DNA of 64,000 nucleotides from Rhizobium herbae (GCF_019511375.1 NZ_JAEUAO010000006.1:186001-250000); one strand, 5' to 3'. Positions 8,369 to 17,713 are shown, counted from the stretch's first letter. Numbers and translations are program-made. The notes: generated from the sequence alone by a model not told the origin.

Positions 8369-10738
8369 TCACGACCGCGGCTTCAGCTTCTCCGGATCGT
8401 AATGCGCAAACGGCACGATCCGCCCCGGCAGACGCTTCTGCTGGCCGTCGAGCTTGCCAATCTCGACATCTGTGCCGACAGCCGAATGCAAAACATCCAT
8501 CCGCGCCAGTGCGATCGTCTTCTTGAGCAACGGCGAACGCGTCGAGCTGGTGACGACACCGACCTGTGCCCGGCCGATATGCACCGTATCGCCATGGCCA
8601 ACAGCTTCATTGGCATCAATATCGAGCCCGACCAGCTTGTAGCGCGGGTTTTCCTTGCGCTGGATCAGCGCTTCACGGCCAATGAAATCCTCGGTCTTCG
8701 ATTTCAGCGGCACGGTGAAGCCGATGCCCGCCTCGAAGGGATCGGTCTGATCCGAGAAATCGTAACGAGCAAAAACGAGCCCCGCTTCGATGCGCACCAT
8801 ATCGAGCGCTTCGAGACCCATTGGCTTCAAGCCATGTTTCTGCCCAGCCTCCCAAACGGCATCGAACACGGCGAGCGCGTCCTTCGGATGACAGAAGATT
8901 TCGTAGCCGAGTTCGCCAGTATAACCGGTACGCGACACGACCACCGGAGCGCCCTCGAAATGCCCGATGCGGCCGACGGCGAAGCGGAACCATTCGAGTT
9001 CGCCGATCGAGGGCTGCGCTGGCGATGTCCAGATGATCTCCTTGATGATCTCGCGGCTCCTCGGCCCCTGCACCGCCAGATTGTGCATCTGGTCCGTCGA
9101 GGAACGCACCCAGGCCTTGAAACCCTTCTTCTCAGCCTGCTCGCGCAGCCAGAGGCCGCTGACATCGTCGCCGCCGATCCAGCGGAAATTGTTCAGCCCC
9201 AGCCGGAAGACCGTACCGTCGTCGATCATGCCGCCGTTCTCGTAGCACATGGCCGTATAAACCACCTGCCCCGGTGACAGCTTGCGGATATCGCGGGTGA
9301 CGCAATATTGCAGCAGCGCCTCGGCGTCCGGCCCCGTCACCTCGAATTTGCGAAGCGGCGACAGGTCCGTGACGATGGCCTTTTCGCGGCAGGCCCAATA
9401 TTCCTCGATCGGGCCGTCGTTGTTGAAGCGGTTCGCCAGCCAGTAGCCGCGATATTCCGTGAGGTTGCGGGTCAGCGCCGAAAAGCGCGGGTGGAAGGCG
9501 GTTTCCTGGGTCATTTCCGGCTCTGCATCGGGGGTCATTCGGATGGCGACGGCACGCGAGAACTTCTCTCGTCCCGAATAGGTGCGGACGTGAATATCTG
9601 TAGGGTCCCACCCATTGGCCGCATCGATATCGTCCGGGCAGGACGAGGACACGCAGACGAGATCGGTCATCGCCCGCATCAGCACGTAGTCGCCCGGCCT
9701 CGACCATGGCTCGTCGAGATAGAGCTGGTTATGGTGGTCTATGTTGGTGTTGTAGAAATAGTTGAGAGCTTCCCAACCCTTGCGCGGCGCAATGCCGTAG
9801 GGCTTAAGCGCATGGTTGAAATTGTCGGTACAGTTGGCATGGCCGGGATAGCCCATGTCGTCGTAGTAGCGCGAATTGCATGCGGTCGCGAAGGCATCGT
9901 GGCGCCCGACCGTATCCTGCACGATCTCCACCAGTGGCTCGAAATCCCGATCGAACGCCTTCGATGGCAGGCCAGGCGTCGGGTAGCTGCGCCCCAGCAG
10001 CGTGCGCGTCACGGTCGCGTCGAGCGCAAGGTCCAGTCCCTTGTCCACCTTGCGGGCTGCGAAGGCCTGAAAATCGGTGCACTGGCGCCCACTGACATCG
10101 ATGATCTGGATGAACTCGCCAGCTCGCACGAAATAGGCAGAGGCCGTGGCAGCGCGGATGCGCAAATCCTGGATGGGATCAGCCATCGGCTCGGGCAGCA
10201 TCTCCTCGTAGCTCCGCTCGATGGTGCTGCGCACCACGCTGAGCTCGAGCGCGGTGGTCGTGTTCTGCCGTTCCGCATCCATGTCGGGCCCGGGAGCCGC
10301 GACGATCAGCAACCCGTCAAGCACGATCGTCAGTTCCACACACTCGCCAGCCGGCGTAGTTTCGCCGAATAGGACCAGCGCCTGCGCCCCGGCGAGAGCG
10401 ACGCCCCGGCGCTTCAGCGCATTGAGCGTTCGCCGTGCGCCGTCGTCATCGCGCGACAGAATCTCCAGCAAGCCGAATGCGGGCCGCGAAAATGTAGCCC
10501 CCAGCCCGGCAGCATTGAACCGGCCCCTGCTATCGACGAAACTGACCTCGCAGAGTTGTCCGCCCTCAACATCCTTGATCGTCGCCCGGTCGCCTGCAGC
10601 CAACTTGACCACGGTCGTTCCCCGTCCTTTGACGCGGTAGCGCTCGACGCCGGCCGGCAAAGCCGGAATGCCCGGCCTTCGAATGACGCTCGGCCGTGGT
10701 GGAGCAAGAACCCCTGGAAATCTTTTGGAATCGGTCAT
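8369..10738 (-). CDS. tdm: Trimethylamine N-oxide demethylase (aldolase)
   Basis: 789 aa. The N-terminal half is a DUF1989 region (residues about 20-390) and the C-terminal half (about 420-785) is a GcvT/folate-binding domain with VSRTGYTGELGYEIF and GLEALDMVRIEAG. Cysteines at 287, 303 and 367 have spacings of 16 and 64, matching the zinc-binding triad I recall from the Methylocella silvestris Tdm structure. Tdm splits TMAO into dimethylamine and formaldehyde, and the GcvT part can pass the formaldehyde to tetrahydrofolate. The gene runs opposite to tmm and diverges from the permease at 11031, so it likely has its own promoter. Confidence 0.9.
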   Translation of the reverse strand: MTDSKRFPGVLAPPRPSVIRRPGIPALPAGVERYRVKGRGTTVVKLAAGDRATIKDVEGGQLCEVSFVDSRGRFNAAGLGATFSRPAFGLLEILSRDDDGARRTLNALKRRGVALAGAQALVLFGETTPAGECVELTIVLDGLLIVAAPGPDMDAERQNTTTALELSVVRSTIERSYEEMLPEPMADPIQDLRIRAATASAYFVRAGEFIQIIDVSGRQCTDFQAFAARKVDKGLDLALDATVTRTLLGRSYPTPGLPSKAFDRDFEPLVEIVQDTVGRHDAFATACNSRYYDDMGYPGHANCTDNFNHALKPYGIAPRKGWEALNYFYNTNIDHHNQLYLDEPWSRPGDYVLMRAMTDLVCVSSSCPDDIDAANGWDPTDIHVRTYSGREKFSRAVAIRMTPDAEPEMTQETAFHPRFSALTRNLTEYRGYWLANRFNNDGPIEEYWACREKAIVTDLSPLRKFEVTGPDAEALLQYCVTRDIRKLSPGQVVYTAMCYENGGMIDDGTVFRLGLNNFRWIGGDDVSGLWLREQAEKKGFKAWVRSSTDQMHNLAVQGPRSREIIKEIIWTSPAQPSIGELEWFRFAVGRIGHFEGAPVVVSRTGYTGELGYEIFCHPKDALAVFDAVWEAGQKHGLKPMGLEALDMVRIEAGLVFARYDFSDQTDPFEAGIGFTVPLKSKTEDFIGREALIQRKENPRYKLVGLDIDANEAVGHGDTVHIGRAQVGVVTSSTRSPLLKKTIALARMDVLHSAVGTDVEIGKLDGQQKRLPGRIVPFAHYDPEKLKPRS

Positions 10739-11030
10739 CTCAGCTCCCTACCGAGGGCACAGTCGTGCAGGCGCTCTGCAAGCGTCCCGTGGTGCACCGT
10801 CAATATGGCCAAACTATCCTACGGGAGGCTTGCCAAAGTAAAGAGAGACTTGACCTATAGGAAAAAAAATTCACTATGAGGATAAGTTGCGAGCGACAAA
10901 ATTAAGATGGGAACCCGGGCGGCGACACTGCAAAAGCAGGCTCCGCCCAGAAAGAACGCCGCAGCGAGAACAATTGACAAAGGGGACGCGCGACACCGCG
11001 CTCTATACAAACTGGTCGAGGAGACTGTTT
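10739..11030. promoter_or_regulatory. Divergent promoter region, tdm and APC permease
   Basis: This 292-nt stretch separates the start of tdm (minus) from that of the permease (plus) and has no gene. An A-rich tract (10862-10869) lies beside TTGACC (10850-10855) and the small palindrome CCTATAGG (10854-10861). TTGACC could serve as a -35 box, but no convincing -10 is seen at 17 nt. The permease ribosome site is GGTCGAGGAG. Confidence 0.4.
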
Positions 11031-12818
11031 ATGGCAACTATCGTTGAGACCGAGGGGTCGGCGGCTGCACCTAGAAGCGAGTTGATCCGTGCGCTGGATT
11101 GGAAAGGAGCATTCTGGGTCGCCGCCGGCGTCCCCCCGCTCGTGCTTTTCTCCATTGGCGGCATCGCAGGCACGACGGGCAAACTCGCCTTCGTCGTCTG
11201 GATCATTTCGATGGTGATGGGGTTCCTGCAATCCTTCACCTATGCCGAAATCGCCGGCATGTTCGGCAACAAGTCCGGCGGCGCCTCGATTTATGGCGCT
11301 ACGGCCTGGCTGCGCTATTCGAAATTCATCGCGCCCTTGTCGGTGTGGTGCAACTGGTTCGCCTGGTCGCCGGTTCTGTCGCTCGGCTGCGCCATCGCGG
11401 CCGGCTATATCCTCAACGCCCTGTTCCCCATCCCCGGCGCCGACTCCCCGGCCGTCATGGAATGGATCAATGCCAATATGGCAACACTGACGGCCGATAG
11501 CCCGCGCGTCGTCGAATGGCTTGCGGCCAACGCGGGCAAGACACCGCAGGACGCCATTTCGGCCCTTCTGTCGACCGATGCCATCACTGCGCTGACGCCT
11601 GCGATCCGCACCTGGTCGCTCGCCACCTTCGACATCCCTTTCCTTGCCACGGCAAACCTGAACGCCACCTTCGTCATCGGCGGCATCCTCATGCTGGTGA
11701 TCTTCGCGATCCAGCATCGCGGCATCCAGGGAACGGCAAGCGTTCAGAAATGGCTCGCCATCATCGTCCTCCTGCCTTTGCTGGTCATCGGCTTCTACCC
11801 GATCTTCTCCGGACAGATCGACAGTGCCAACGTCACCGGTCTGATACCCCCGACGGCGGCCTATTCCGGCCTCGATGGCATCTGGAGCAATGGCGGCTGG
11901 ACGCTGTTCCTCGGCGGCCTCTATATCGCGGCGTGGTCGACCTACGGCTTCGAGACGGCTGTCTGCTACACCCGCGAACTGAAGAACCCCAAGACCGATA
12001 CCTTCAAGGCGATCTTCTATTCCGGCCTTCTCTGCTGCCTGTTCTTTTTCCTGATCCCGTTCACCTTCCAGGGTGTTCTCGGCCATGCGGGCATGCTCGC
12101 ACCTGGCGTCGTTGATGGTACGGGCGTAGCCGAAGCGCTCGGCAACCTCGTTCATGGCGGCAAGATCGTCACGCAGATCCTCGTCATCCTGATGATCATG
12201 GCGCTCTTCCTGGCCATCATGACGGCGATGGCAGGTTCGTCACGGACGCTCTATCAAGGCGCGAAAGACGGTTGGCTGCCGAAATATCTCGACCACGTGA
12301 ACGAACACGGCGCGCCCACCCGCGCCATGTGGACCGACTTCGTCTTCAACCTCATCCTGCTTGCCATCGCCTCCGACGTGGCCGGCTATTTCTTCGTGCT
12401 GGCCGTCTCCAATGTCGGCTACATCATCTTCAACTTCCTCAACCTCAATGCCGGCTGGATCCACCGCATGGATTCAGGGCATGTCGCCCGCCCGTGGAAG
12501 GCACCGACCTGGCTGATCGGCCTCAACACCGTTCTCGCCTTCGTCAATGCGCTCTTCCTCGGCGCAGGCGCCAAGGTCTGGGGATATTCCAATGCGCTCT
12601 GGGTCGGCTTCACCTTCGCCGCCCTCATCCTGCCGGTCTTTGCCTATCGCCACTACGTGCGTGACGGCGGCAAGTTCCCGGCCGGCGCGATGGAGGACCT
12701 CGGCCTCGTCGGTCAGGACCTGGGGGTCAGGAAAGCCGGCATCCTGCCCTACGCCGCACTGGCTGCCGGCCTGGCTGTGGTCCTGGCGGCAAACGCCTAT
12801 TTCCAGCTTCCGGCCTGA
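11031..12818 (+). CDS. APC-superfamily amino acid/amine permease
   Basis: 595 aa from the ATG at 11031, which has GGTCGAGGAG about 8 nt upstream; an in-frame start at 10887 has no such site and would add an arginine-rich non-homologous tail. About 12 hydrophobic helices are visible. The first carries the APC-type GxxxxxP-like segment (PPLVLFSIGGIAGTTG) and helix 6-8 the WSTYGFETAVCYTREL stretch. A long polar insertion, roughly residues 125-205, between early helices is unusual. Divergence from tdm suggests import of a methylated amine or related substrate; this is inference from position. Confidence 0.75.
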   Translation: MATIVETEGSAAAPRSELIRALDWKGAFWVAAGVPPLVLFSIGGIAGTTGKLAFVVWIISMVMGFLQSFTYAEIAGMFGNKSGGASIYGATAWLRYSKFIAPLSVWCNWFAWSPVLSLGCAIAAGYILNALFPIPGADSPAVMEWINANMATLTADSPRVVEWLAANAGKTPQDAISALLSTDAITALTPAIRTWSLATFDIPFLATANLNATFVIGGILMLVIFAIQHRGIQGTASVQKWLAIIVLLPLLVIGFYPIFSGQIDSANVTGLIPPTAAYSGLDGIWSNGGWTLFLGGLYIAAWSTYGFETAVCYTRELKNPKTDTFKAIFYSGLLCCLFFFLIPFTFQGVLGHAGMLAPGVVDGTGVAEALGNLVHGGKIVTQILVILMIMALFLAIMTAMAGSSRTLYQGAKDGWLPKYLDHVNEHGAPTRAMWTDFVFNLILLAIASDVAGYFFVLAVSNVGYIIFNFLNLNAGWIHRMDSGHVARPWKAPTWLIGLNTVLAFVNALFLGAGAKVWGYSNALWVGFTFAALILPVFAYRHYVRDGGKFPAGAMEDLGLVGQDLGVRKAGILPYAALAAGLAVVLAANAYFQLPA

Positions 12819-12828
12819 TCAGATAGGG

Positions 12829-12854
12829 AGCCGCGCAGCGAAGGATGCGCGGCT
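12829..12854 (+). terminator. Stem-loop after the APC permease
   Basis: AGCCGCGCA and its exact inverse TGCGCGGCT with an 8-nt loop, 10 nt after the permease stop. It is GC-rich but lacks a following T-run, so it is a candidate terminator or 3'-end stabiliser. Confidence 0.5.
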
Positions 12855-12992
12855 TCGCTCGACAACAAGGTTAGCAGCCGCGGCGAGCGCTGCCATGGGT
12901 GAACGGCCAGTGGCGAGATGAGGTTAAAATCTCTGTGCAAGCCTGCGCAGGAAGCCGTGATATGGTCGGAAACCACTTTACCACGGCGATGG

Positions 12993-13250
12993 TCATTCCA
13001 CCGCCGTGGTAAACGCCGGTACTCGTTGTTCGAAGAATTTTGAAAATGAGGCAATGCGCGGTGGTAGCGCCTTGTACGGCGGGTAATAGAGTGTCAGCCA
13101 CAAGTCCGCAGCGACCAGTTCTGAAGGACATGGACCAACCTTCCCGTGCGCAGATCTTCGGCTACGTGGAACTTCGGAAGCATTGTCACCCCTGGCACCT
13201 TCGGCAGCCATGTCGGCCAGAACGCCACCGTTGTTGGCGTTAAACGCACG
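12993..13250 (-). pseudogene. LysR-family regulator, C-terminal remnant
   Basis: Read on the minus strand with two frame changes, the DNA gives RAFNANNGGVLADMAAEG, then a stretch like EDLRTGRLVHVLQNW, then LYYPPYKALPPRIASF and FFEQRV before a stop at 12993. This is the order of motifs at the end of LysR effector domains (NNGD...G.G, RLV.VL..W, LYYP....LP.R...F..F). The DNA-binding half is absent. The intact LysR at 13349-14299 lies just upstream on the same strand, so this is a separate, lost regulator. The inverted repeat TTTACCACGGCG/CGCCGTGGTAAA (12977-13013) spans its stop. Nothing else was recognised in 12855-13348. Confidence 0.6.
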
Positions 13251-13348
13251 GCCTTACACGATCGAACGGATCGCCTTGCCGGCCGTGCGATAGCCCGGCG
13301 CCGGGCAGAAAGAACTCAGATTGAAGACATCCCACTCGACAGGCCCCT

Positions 13349-14299
13349 CTAGATTCCCCAGACCACGGACTGTTCGTGGCGCTTGATCAGGTGCCTGAGA
13401 TTTTCGAAGCTCTTGCGGATATACGCGGCGAATGCCTCGATCGCCGGGGCGCTCGGATCTCCCGTTCGTCGAAGCAAGCCGAGCGCCCGCTCCGGATGCG
13501 GGATGTGGACGGGGAGCGCCGTGATCGCCTTGTCGTTGCGATAGGCGAACACGACGCTGTGCGGCAGGATCGTCAGCGCGTCGCTGGCCTTCATGTAGTT
13601 GATCGCGCTGGTCAGCGAGCCGCCGGCGTAGCGGATCTTGGTCTCGGTGGCACCAAGTGACAGCACGAGGCTGCGCAGGTCGGACAGAAGAGGGCTACCG
13701 GGCGGCGGCGCGATCCAGGGATAGTCGAGCAGTTCGGGACCGGCGAGCTTTCGCTTGAGCAGCAGAGGGTGCGTCACCCGGCAGGCGACGACGTTTCGGC
13801 CCGGCAGAAGCTCCTGGAAATGCATGCCGGAGCCCTCGTCCAGCACATCGATCGGGCAGATGGCGAGATCGATCCGGTCGGCGATGATCGCCGCGCGCAG
13901 TTCCGTGAGATAGCCGTAGCTCTGCTCGATCCGCACCTCGGGAAGGGCGTTCTGGAAGCCGGCGATCATTCCCGATATCAGCGCATCCATGAAGAACGGG
14001 GTGCCGCCGACGCGCACCAGGCCCGTCCGACCATGCCGGAAACCCTCGACCAGCGCCGATGCCTTGCGCGACGCGGTCAGCACGGCTTGGCCGTGATCGG
14101 CGAGCGCCCTGCCGAGCGGCGTCGGCTGCAGCGGCCGGCGGCCCTTGATGAACAGCGGCTCACCCAGGCGCTTTTCCAGCATGGCCAGCGTGCGCGACAC
14201 CGCGGGCTGGCTGAGCCCCAGCATCGTCGCGCCTTCGGTGACGCTGCCCGACTGGACGACCGCCGCGAGCTGCACCAGATGCCGTTCGTCGATCTTCAT
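13349..14299 (-). CDS. LysR-family transcriptional regulator of the hydroxyquinol operon
   Basis: 316 aa. The N-terminal winged HTH is clear (LVQLAAVVQSGSVTEGA, LGLSQPAVSRTLAMLEKRLG, LFIKGRRPLQPTPLG), followed by a periplasmic-binding-type effector domain. It diverges from the ring-cleavage operon starting at 14381, the standard layout for LysR activators of aromatic degradation (CatR, PcaQ, TfdR types). The likely inducer is a pathway intermediate. A 10-bp palindrome lies immediately upstream of its start, inside the shared promoter. Confidence 0.88.
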   Translation of the reverse strand: MKIDERHLVQLAAVVQSGSVTEGATMLGLSQPAVSRTLAMLEKRLGEPLFIKGRRPLQPTPLGRALADHGQAVLTASRKASALVEGFRHGRTGLVRVGGTPFFMDALISGMIAGFQNALPEVRIEQSYGYLTELRAAIIADRIDLAICPIDVLDEGSGMHFQELLPGRNVVACRVTHPLLLKRKLAGPELLDYPWIAPPPGSPLLSDLRSLVLSLGATETKIRYAGGSLTSAINYMKASDALTILPHSVVFAYRNDKAITALPVHIPHPERALGLLRRTGDPSAPAIEAFAAYIRKSFENLRHLIKRHEQSVVWGI

Positions 14300-14304
14300 A
14301 ACAA

Positions 14305-14314
14305 ATATGCATAT
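14305..14314. promoter_or_regulatory. ATATGCATAT palindrome in the lysR/dioxygenase intergenic region
   Basis: A perfect 10-bp palindrome 5 nt from the lysR ATG and 66 nt from the dioxygenase ATG, embedded in AT-rich sequence. LysR proteins bind AT-rich T-N11-A dyads between divergent genes, so this is a candidate recognition site with autorepression. Short AT palindromes can occur by chance. Confidence 0.4.
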
Positions 14315-14380
14315 AAATCCCGAAATAAATTATCAACCGGCAAAATCACATCTGTTAGCTTCCCTCTCATGGGAGGAACC

Positions 14381-15241
14381 ATGGCGGGAAAACCGTTCAG
14401 CGAAAGCAATTCCGCGCAGCTCGTGGCCGAGAGGCTGGACGTGCATGCCGACATGCGGCTGCAGGGGTTCATGGTCCCTTTCATCACCCACCTGCACAAA
14501 CTGATCCAGGAAACGCGCCCGAGCCAGGCCGACTGGCGGCGAACGATGGAGTTCCTCACCGATGTCGGCCACGCCAGCGACGGCCGCCGGCAGGAGTGGG
14601 TCCTGCTCTCGGACCTGCTGGGTGTCACGGCGCTGATCGAGGAGATCAACACCCGCCGCCCCAGGAGCGCGACGCCCAACACCGTACGCGGCCCCTTCTA
14701 CCGGGCGGACGCGCCGCGGCTGCCGCTCGGCGCCAATATTTCGCTCGACGGCTCCGGACCCGTCCTGTGGGTGACGGGAACGGTGCGCGATCTCGACGGC
14801 AATCCTGTCGCCGGCGCAACGGTCGAGACCTGGCAGGCCAATCCCGACGGGTTCTATGAAAACCAGCAGCCGGACCAGCAGCCCGAATTTAACCTGCGCG
14901 GCGTCTTCACCACGGATGCGAAAGGCGCGTTCCGTTACCGGACGGTCAGGCCGGGCGGCTATGCGGTGCCGGCGGACGGGCCGGTGGGCCGGTTGCTCGG
15001 CAGCCTCGGCTTTCCGCTGCGCCGGCCGGCGCATCTGCATTTCCTCATCAAGGCCGACGGTTTCGAGACCATCAGCACCCATGTCTATGACGGCTCCGAT
15101 CCCGATCTCGGCCGGGACGCGCTCTTCGGCGTCAAGGACGAACTGATCGGCAAATTCGAGCCGGCAGACGGAGGCGACGGCTGGGCGCTGGATTTCACCT
15201 TCGTGATGGTGCGGGCCAGGAAGGGACGGGCATCCACATGA
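14381..15241 (+). CDS. Intradiol dioxygenase, hydroxyquinol 1,2-dioxygenase type (copy 1)
   Basis: 286 aa; start chosen for GGAGGA 3 nt upstream. An N-terminal helical dimerisation domain (catechol-dioxygenase N-terminal family) precedes the beta-sandwich iron domain. The expected Fe(III) ligands are visible: Tyr in NPDGFYENQQ, Tyr in GGYAVPADGPVG, and the two His of RRPAHLHFLI. It should cleave hydroxyquinol to maleylacetate; catechol or chlorocatechol cannot be excluded, but the adjacent maleylacetate reductase (4-nt overlap) favours hydroxyquinol. A second copy ends the same operon at 22886-23770. Confidence 0.85.
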   Translation: MAGKPFSESNSAQLVAERLDVHADMRLQGFMVPFITHLHKLIQETRPSQADWRRTMEFLTDVGHASDGRRQEWVLLSDLLGVTALIEEINTRRPRSATPNTVRGPFYRADAPRLPLGANISLDGSGPVLWVTGTVRDLDGNPVAGATVETWQANPDGFYENQQPDQQPEFNLRGVFTTDAKGAFRYRTVRPGGYAVPADGPVGRLLGSLGFPLRRPAHLHFLIKADGFETISTHVYDGSDPDLGRDALFGVKDELIGKFEPADGGDGWALDFTFVMVRARKGRAST

Positions 15242-16299
15242 CGCTTTCATTCACCTACCAGGGAAGTGCAGCGCGAATCGTCTTCGCGAACGGTGCGAGT
15301 GCCAATGTCGGGCTATGGGTCGAGAAGCTCGGCTGCAGCCGCGCGCTGGTGCTGACCACGCCCCACCAGGCTGCAGACGGCCGGGCGCTGTCCGACCGCC
15401 TCGGCGCGCTTTCCGTCGGCATTCTCGCGGAGGCCAGCATGCACACGCCAGTCGAGGTGACCGAACGGGCGGTGGCGCGCGCGGCCGAACTCGCCGCCGA
15501 CTGCGTCGTGTCGTTGGGTGGCGGCTCTACGACGGGGCTCGGCAAGGCCATGGCCTATCGCACCAACATCCCGCAGATCGTCGTACCGACAACCTATGCC
15601 GGTTCGGAAGTCACCAACATCCTCGGCCAGACCGAAGGCGGCCGCAAGACCACGGTGCGGCATGAATCCATCATCCCCGAGATCGTCATCTACGATCCGG
15701 CGCTGACGCTCGGCCTGCCCGTCGGCATGAGCGTGACGAGCGGGCTGAACGCCATGGCGCACGCGATCGAGGGCCTCTATGCCGAGGACCGCAACCCGGT
15801 CTCCAGCCTGATGGCGTTAGAGGGCCTGCGCGCCTTCGCCGACAGCCTGCCCGACATCGTCCGGGAGCCCCGGAACCCAGAGGCCCGGTCCAAAGCGCTC
15901 TACGGCGCCTGGCTCTGTGGTACCGTTCTCGGTGCCGTCGGCATGGCGCTGCACCACAAGATCTGCCACACGCTCGGCGGCTCTTACGACCTACCGCATG
16001 CGGAGACCCATGCGGTGATGCTGCCGCATACGGCGGGCTTCAACGCATCCGCCGCCGGGGAGGCGCTTTCAGGCGCCGCGGAAATCTTTGGCGGCACGAT
16101 CGGCGGCGGGCTCTGGGATTTCGCCAAATCGCTCGGCGCACCGCTGACGCTGCACGAGCTGGGACTCGAGGAGAGCGACCTCGACCGCGCCGCCGAAATC
16201 GCGGGGCAGAACCCCTATTACAATCCGCGCCCGATCGACCGAGCCTCGATCCGGGCACTGTTGCAGGCAGCCTGGGAGGGTCGCCGGCCCGATCAATAG
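15238..16299 (+). CDS. Maleylacetate reductase
   Basis: 353 aa of the iron-containing alcohol dehydrogenase fold. It has VVSLGGGSTTGLGKAMAY for NAD(P)H binding, PTTYAGSEVTNILGQTE, and the metal/catalytic His cluster HHKICHTLGG and LPHAETHAVMLPH. This combination is diagnostic of maleylacetate reductases, which convert maleylacetate to 3-oxoadipate. The start codon overlaps the dioxygenase stop (ATGA), so the two are translationally coupled. The product would feed the 3-oxoadipate pathway, whose later genes are not in the window. Confidence 0.88.
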   Translation: MTLSFTYQGSAARIVFANGASANVGLWVEKLGCSRALVLTTPHQAADGRALSDRLGALSVGILAEASMHTPVEVTERAVARAAELAADCVVSLGGGSTTGLGKAMAYRTNIPQIVVPTTYAGSEVTNILGQTEGGRKTTVRHESIIPEIVIYDPALTLGLPVGMSVTSGLNAMAHAIEGLYAEDRNPVSSLMALEGLRAFADSLPDIVREPRNPEARSKALYGAWLCGTVLGAVGMALHHKICHTLGGSYDLPHAETHAVMLPHTAGFNASAAGEALSGAAEIFGGTIGGGLWDFAKSLGAPLTLHELGLEESDLDRAAEIAGQNPYYNPRPIDRASIRALLQAAWEGRRPDQ

Positions 16300-16346
16300 A
16301 GAGACATTGGCCGGTGATGGACCGGCCCTTCGGAGGAATGAAGATC

Positions 16347-17639
16347 ATGGGAGGCAGCATGTTTACGAGACGCGATTTCCTCAAAACGACCGCGGCCGGC
16401 AGCGCGCTGGTGGCCACTTCCGGCCTCGCCGCGCCGGCCATCGCCCAGACCACCAAGGTCAAGCTCGGCTATGTTAGTCCGCAGACCGGACCGCTGGCGG
16501 CGTTCGGCGAGGCGGACACCTTCGTCGTCACCAACTTCCTCGAGACGGCCAAGCAGATGGGCCTCGAATACGAGGTCGTGGTCAAGGACAGCCAGTCCAA
16601 CCCCAACCGCGCCGCTGAAGTCGCCAAGGAACTGATCGTCGACGACGAGGTCAATCTCGTCCTCGTCTCCTCGACGCCGGAGACCACCAACCCGGTCTCG
16701 ACCACCTGCGAGGCGGAGGAGATGCCCTGCATCTCCACCGTCGCGCCCTGGCAGCCCTGGTTCATCGGCCAGCAGGCCAATCCCGGTGACCCGGCCTCCT
16801 GGAAGCCATTCAATTATTCCTACCACTTCTTCTGGGGGCTCGAGGACATCATCGCCGTCTTCACCGGCATGTGGAGCCAGGTCGAGAGCAACAAAAAGGT
16901 CGGCGGCCTCTTCCCCAACGACGGCGACGGCAATGCCTGGGGCGACAAGGTGGTGGGCTTTCCGCCGGTACTCGAAAAGCTCGGCTACAGCCTGACCGAT
17001 CCGGGCCGCTTCCAGAACCTAACGGATGACTTCTCCGCACAGATCAACGCCTTCAAGCAGGCCAATTCCGAAATCATCACCGGCGTTGTCATTCCGCCCG
17101 ACCTCACCACCTTCTGGAACCAGGCCAAGCAGCAGGGCCTGAAGCCGAAGGTCGCCTCGATCGGCAAGGCGCTGCTCTTCCCGCAGACCGTTGAGTCGCT
17201 GGGCGATGCCGGCCACAACCTGTCGACCGAAGTGTGGTGGACGCCGACCCATCCGTTCAAGTCGTCGCTGACCGGCCAGAGCACCAAGGAGGTCGCAGAC
17301 GCCTTCTCCAAGGCAACCGGGCGTCCGTGGACGCAGCCGATCGGCTTTGCGCATGCGCTCTTCGAGATCGCTGTCGACGTGATGAAGCGTGCCGAGGCTA
17401 TCGGCGAAGGCGCGTCCGTCGCCAAGGCGATCGCCGACACCAAGCTCGACACGCTGGTCGGCCCGATCTCCTGGGGCTCGGACAAGCTGCCGCCCTTCGC
17501 GCAGAAGAACGTCGCCAAGACGCCGCTGGTCGGCGGTCAGTGGCGGCTGAAATCCGGCGGCGGCTACGACCTCGTCGTGGTCGAAAATGGGCTCGCGACC
17601 AACGTGCCGCTCGGCGGCAAGATGGAAGCGCTGGCCTGA
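16347..17639 (+). CDS. ABC transporter substrate-binding protein, branched-chain amino acid/aromatic type
   Basis: About 430 aa. It opens with a twin-arginine-type signal, MFTRRDFLKTTAAG followed by a hydrophobic stretch and APAIAQ, so export may use Tat. The mature part starts VKLGYVSPQTGPLAAFGE, the typical type I periplasmic binding fold of the LivJ/HAAT family. Three in-frame ATGs (16338, 16347, 16359) compete; 16347 has GGAGGA about 9 nt upstream, while 16359 gives the cleanest signal. The adjoining livGFHM genes form the rest of the importer. Placement inside the ring-cleavage operon suggests an aromatic ligand such as a hydroxybenzoate (inference). Confidence 0.86.
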   Translation: MGGSMFTRRDFLKTTAAGSALVATSGLAAPAIAQTTKVKLGYVSPQTGPLAAFGEADTFVVTNFLETAKQMGLEYEVVVKDSQSNPNRAAEVAKELIVDDEVNLVLVSSTPETTNPVSTTCEAEEMPCISTVAPWQPWFIGQQANPGDPASWKPFNYSYHFFWGLEDIIAVFTGMWSQVESNKKVGGLFPNDGDGNAWGDKVVGFPPVLEKLGYSLTDPGRFQNLTDDFSAQINAFKQANSEIITGVVIPPDLTTFWNQAKQQGLKPKVASIGKALLFPQTVESLGDAGHNLSTEVWWTPTHPFKSSLTGQSTKEVADAFSKATGRPWTQPIGFAHALFEIAVDVMKRAEAIGEGASVAKAIADTKLDTLVGPISWGSDKLPPFAQKNVAKTPLVGGQWRLKSGGGYDLVVVENGLATNVPLGGKMEALA

Positions 17640-17713
17640 TGGCGGGGCCGCCGCCCATGCCAGCAACGAACGTCCGACCGATCGCCGAGAAGCAAGACTG
17701 ACCGGAAGACCTC

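Noticed and set aside
9308..10372. 354-aa plus-strand frame inside tdm
   Set aside because: The minus-strand Tdm reading has clear domain motifs throughout; the plus frame is composition-driven.
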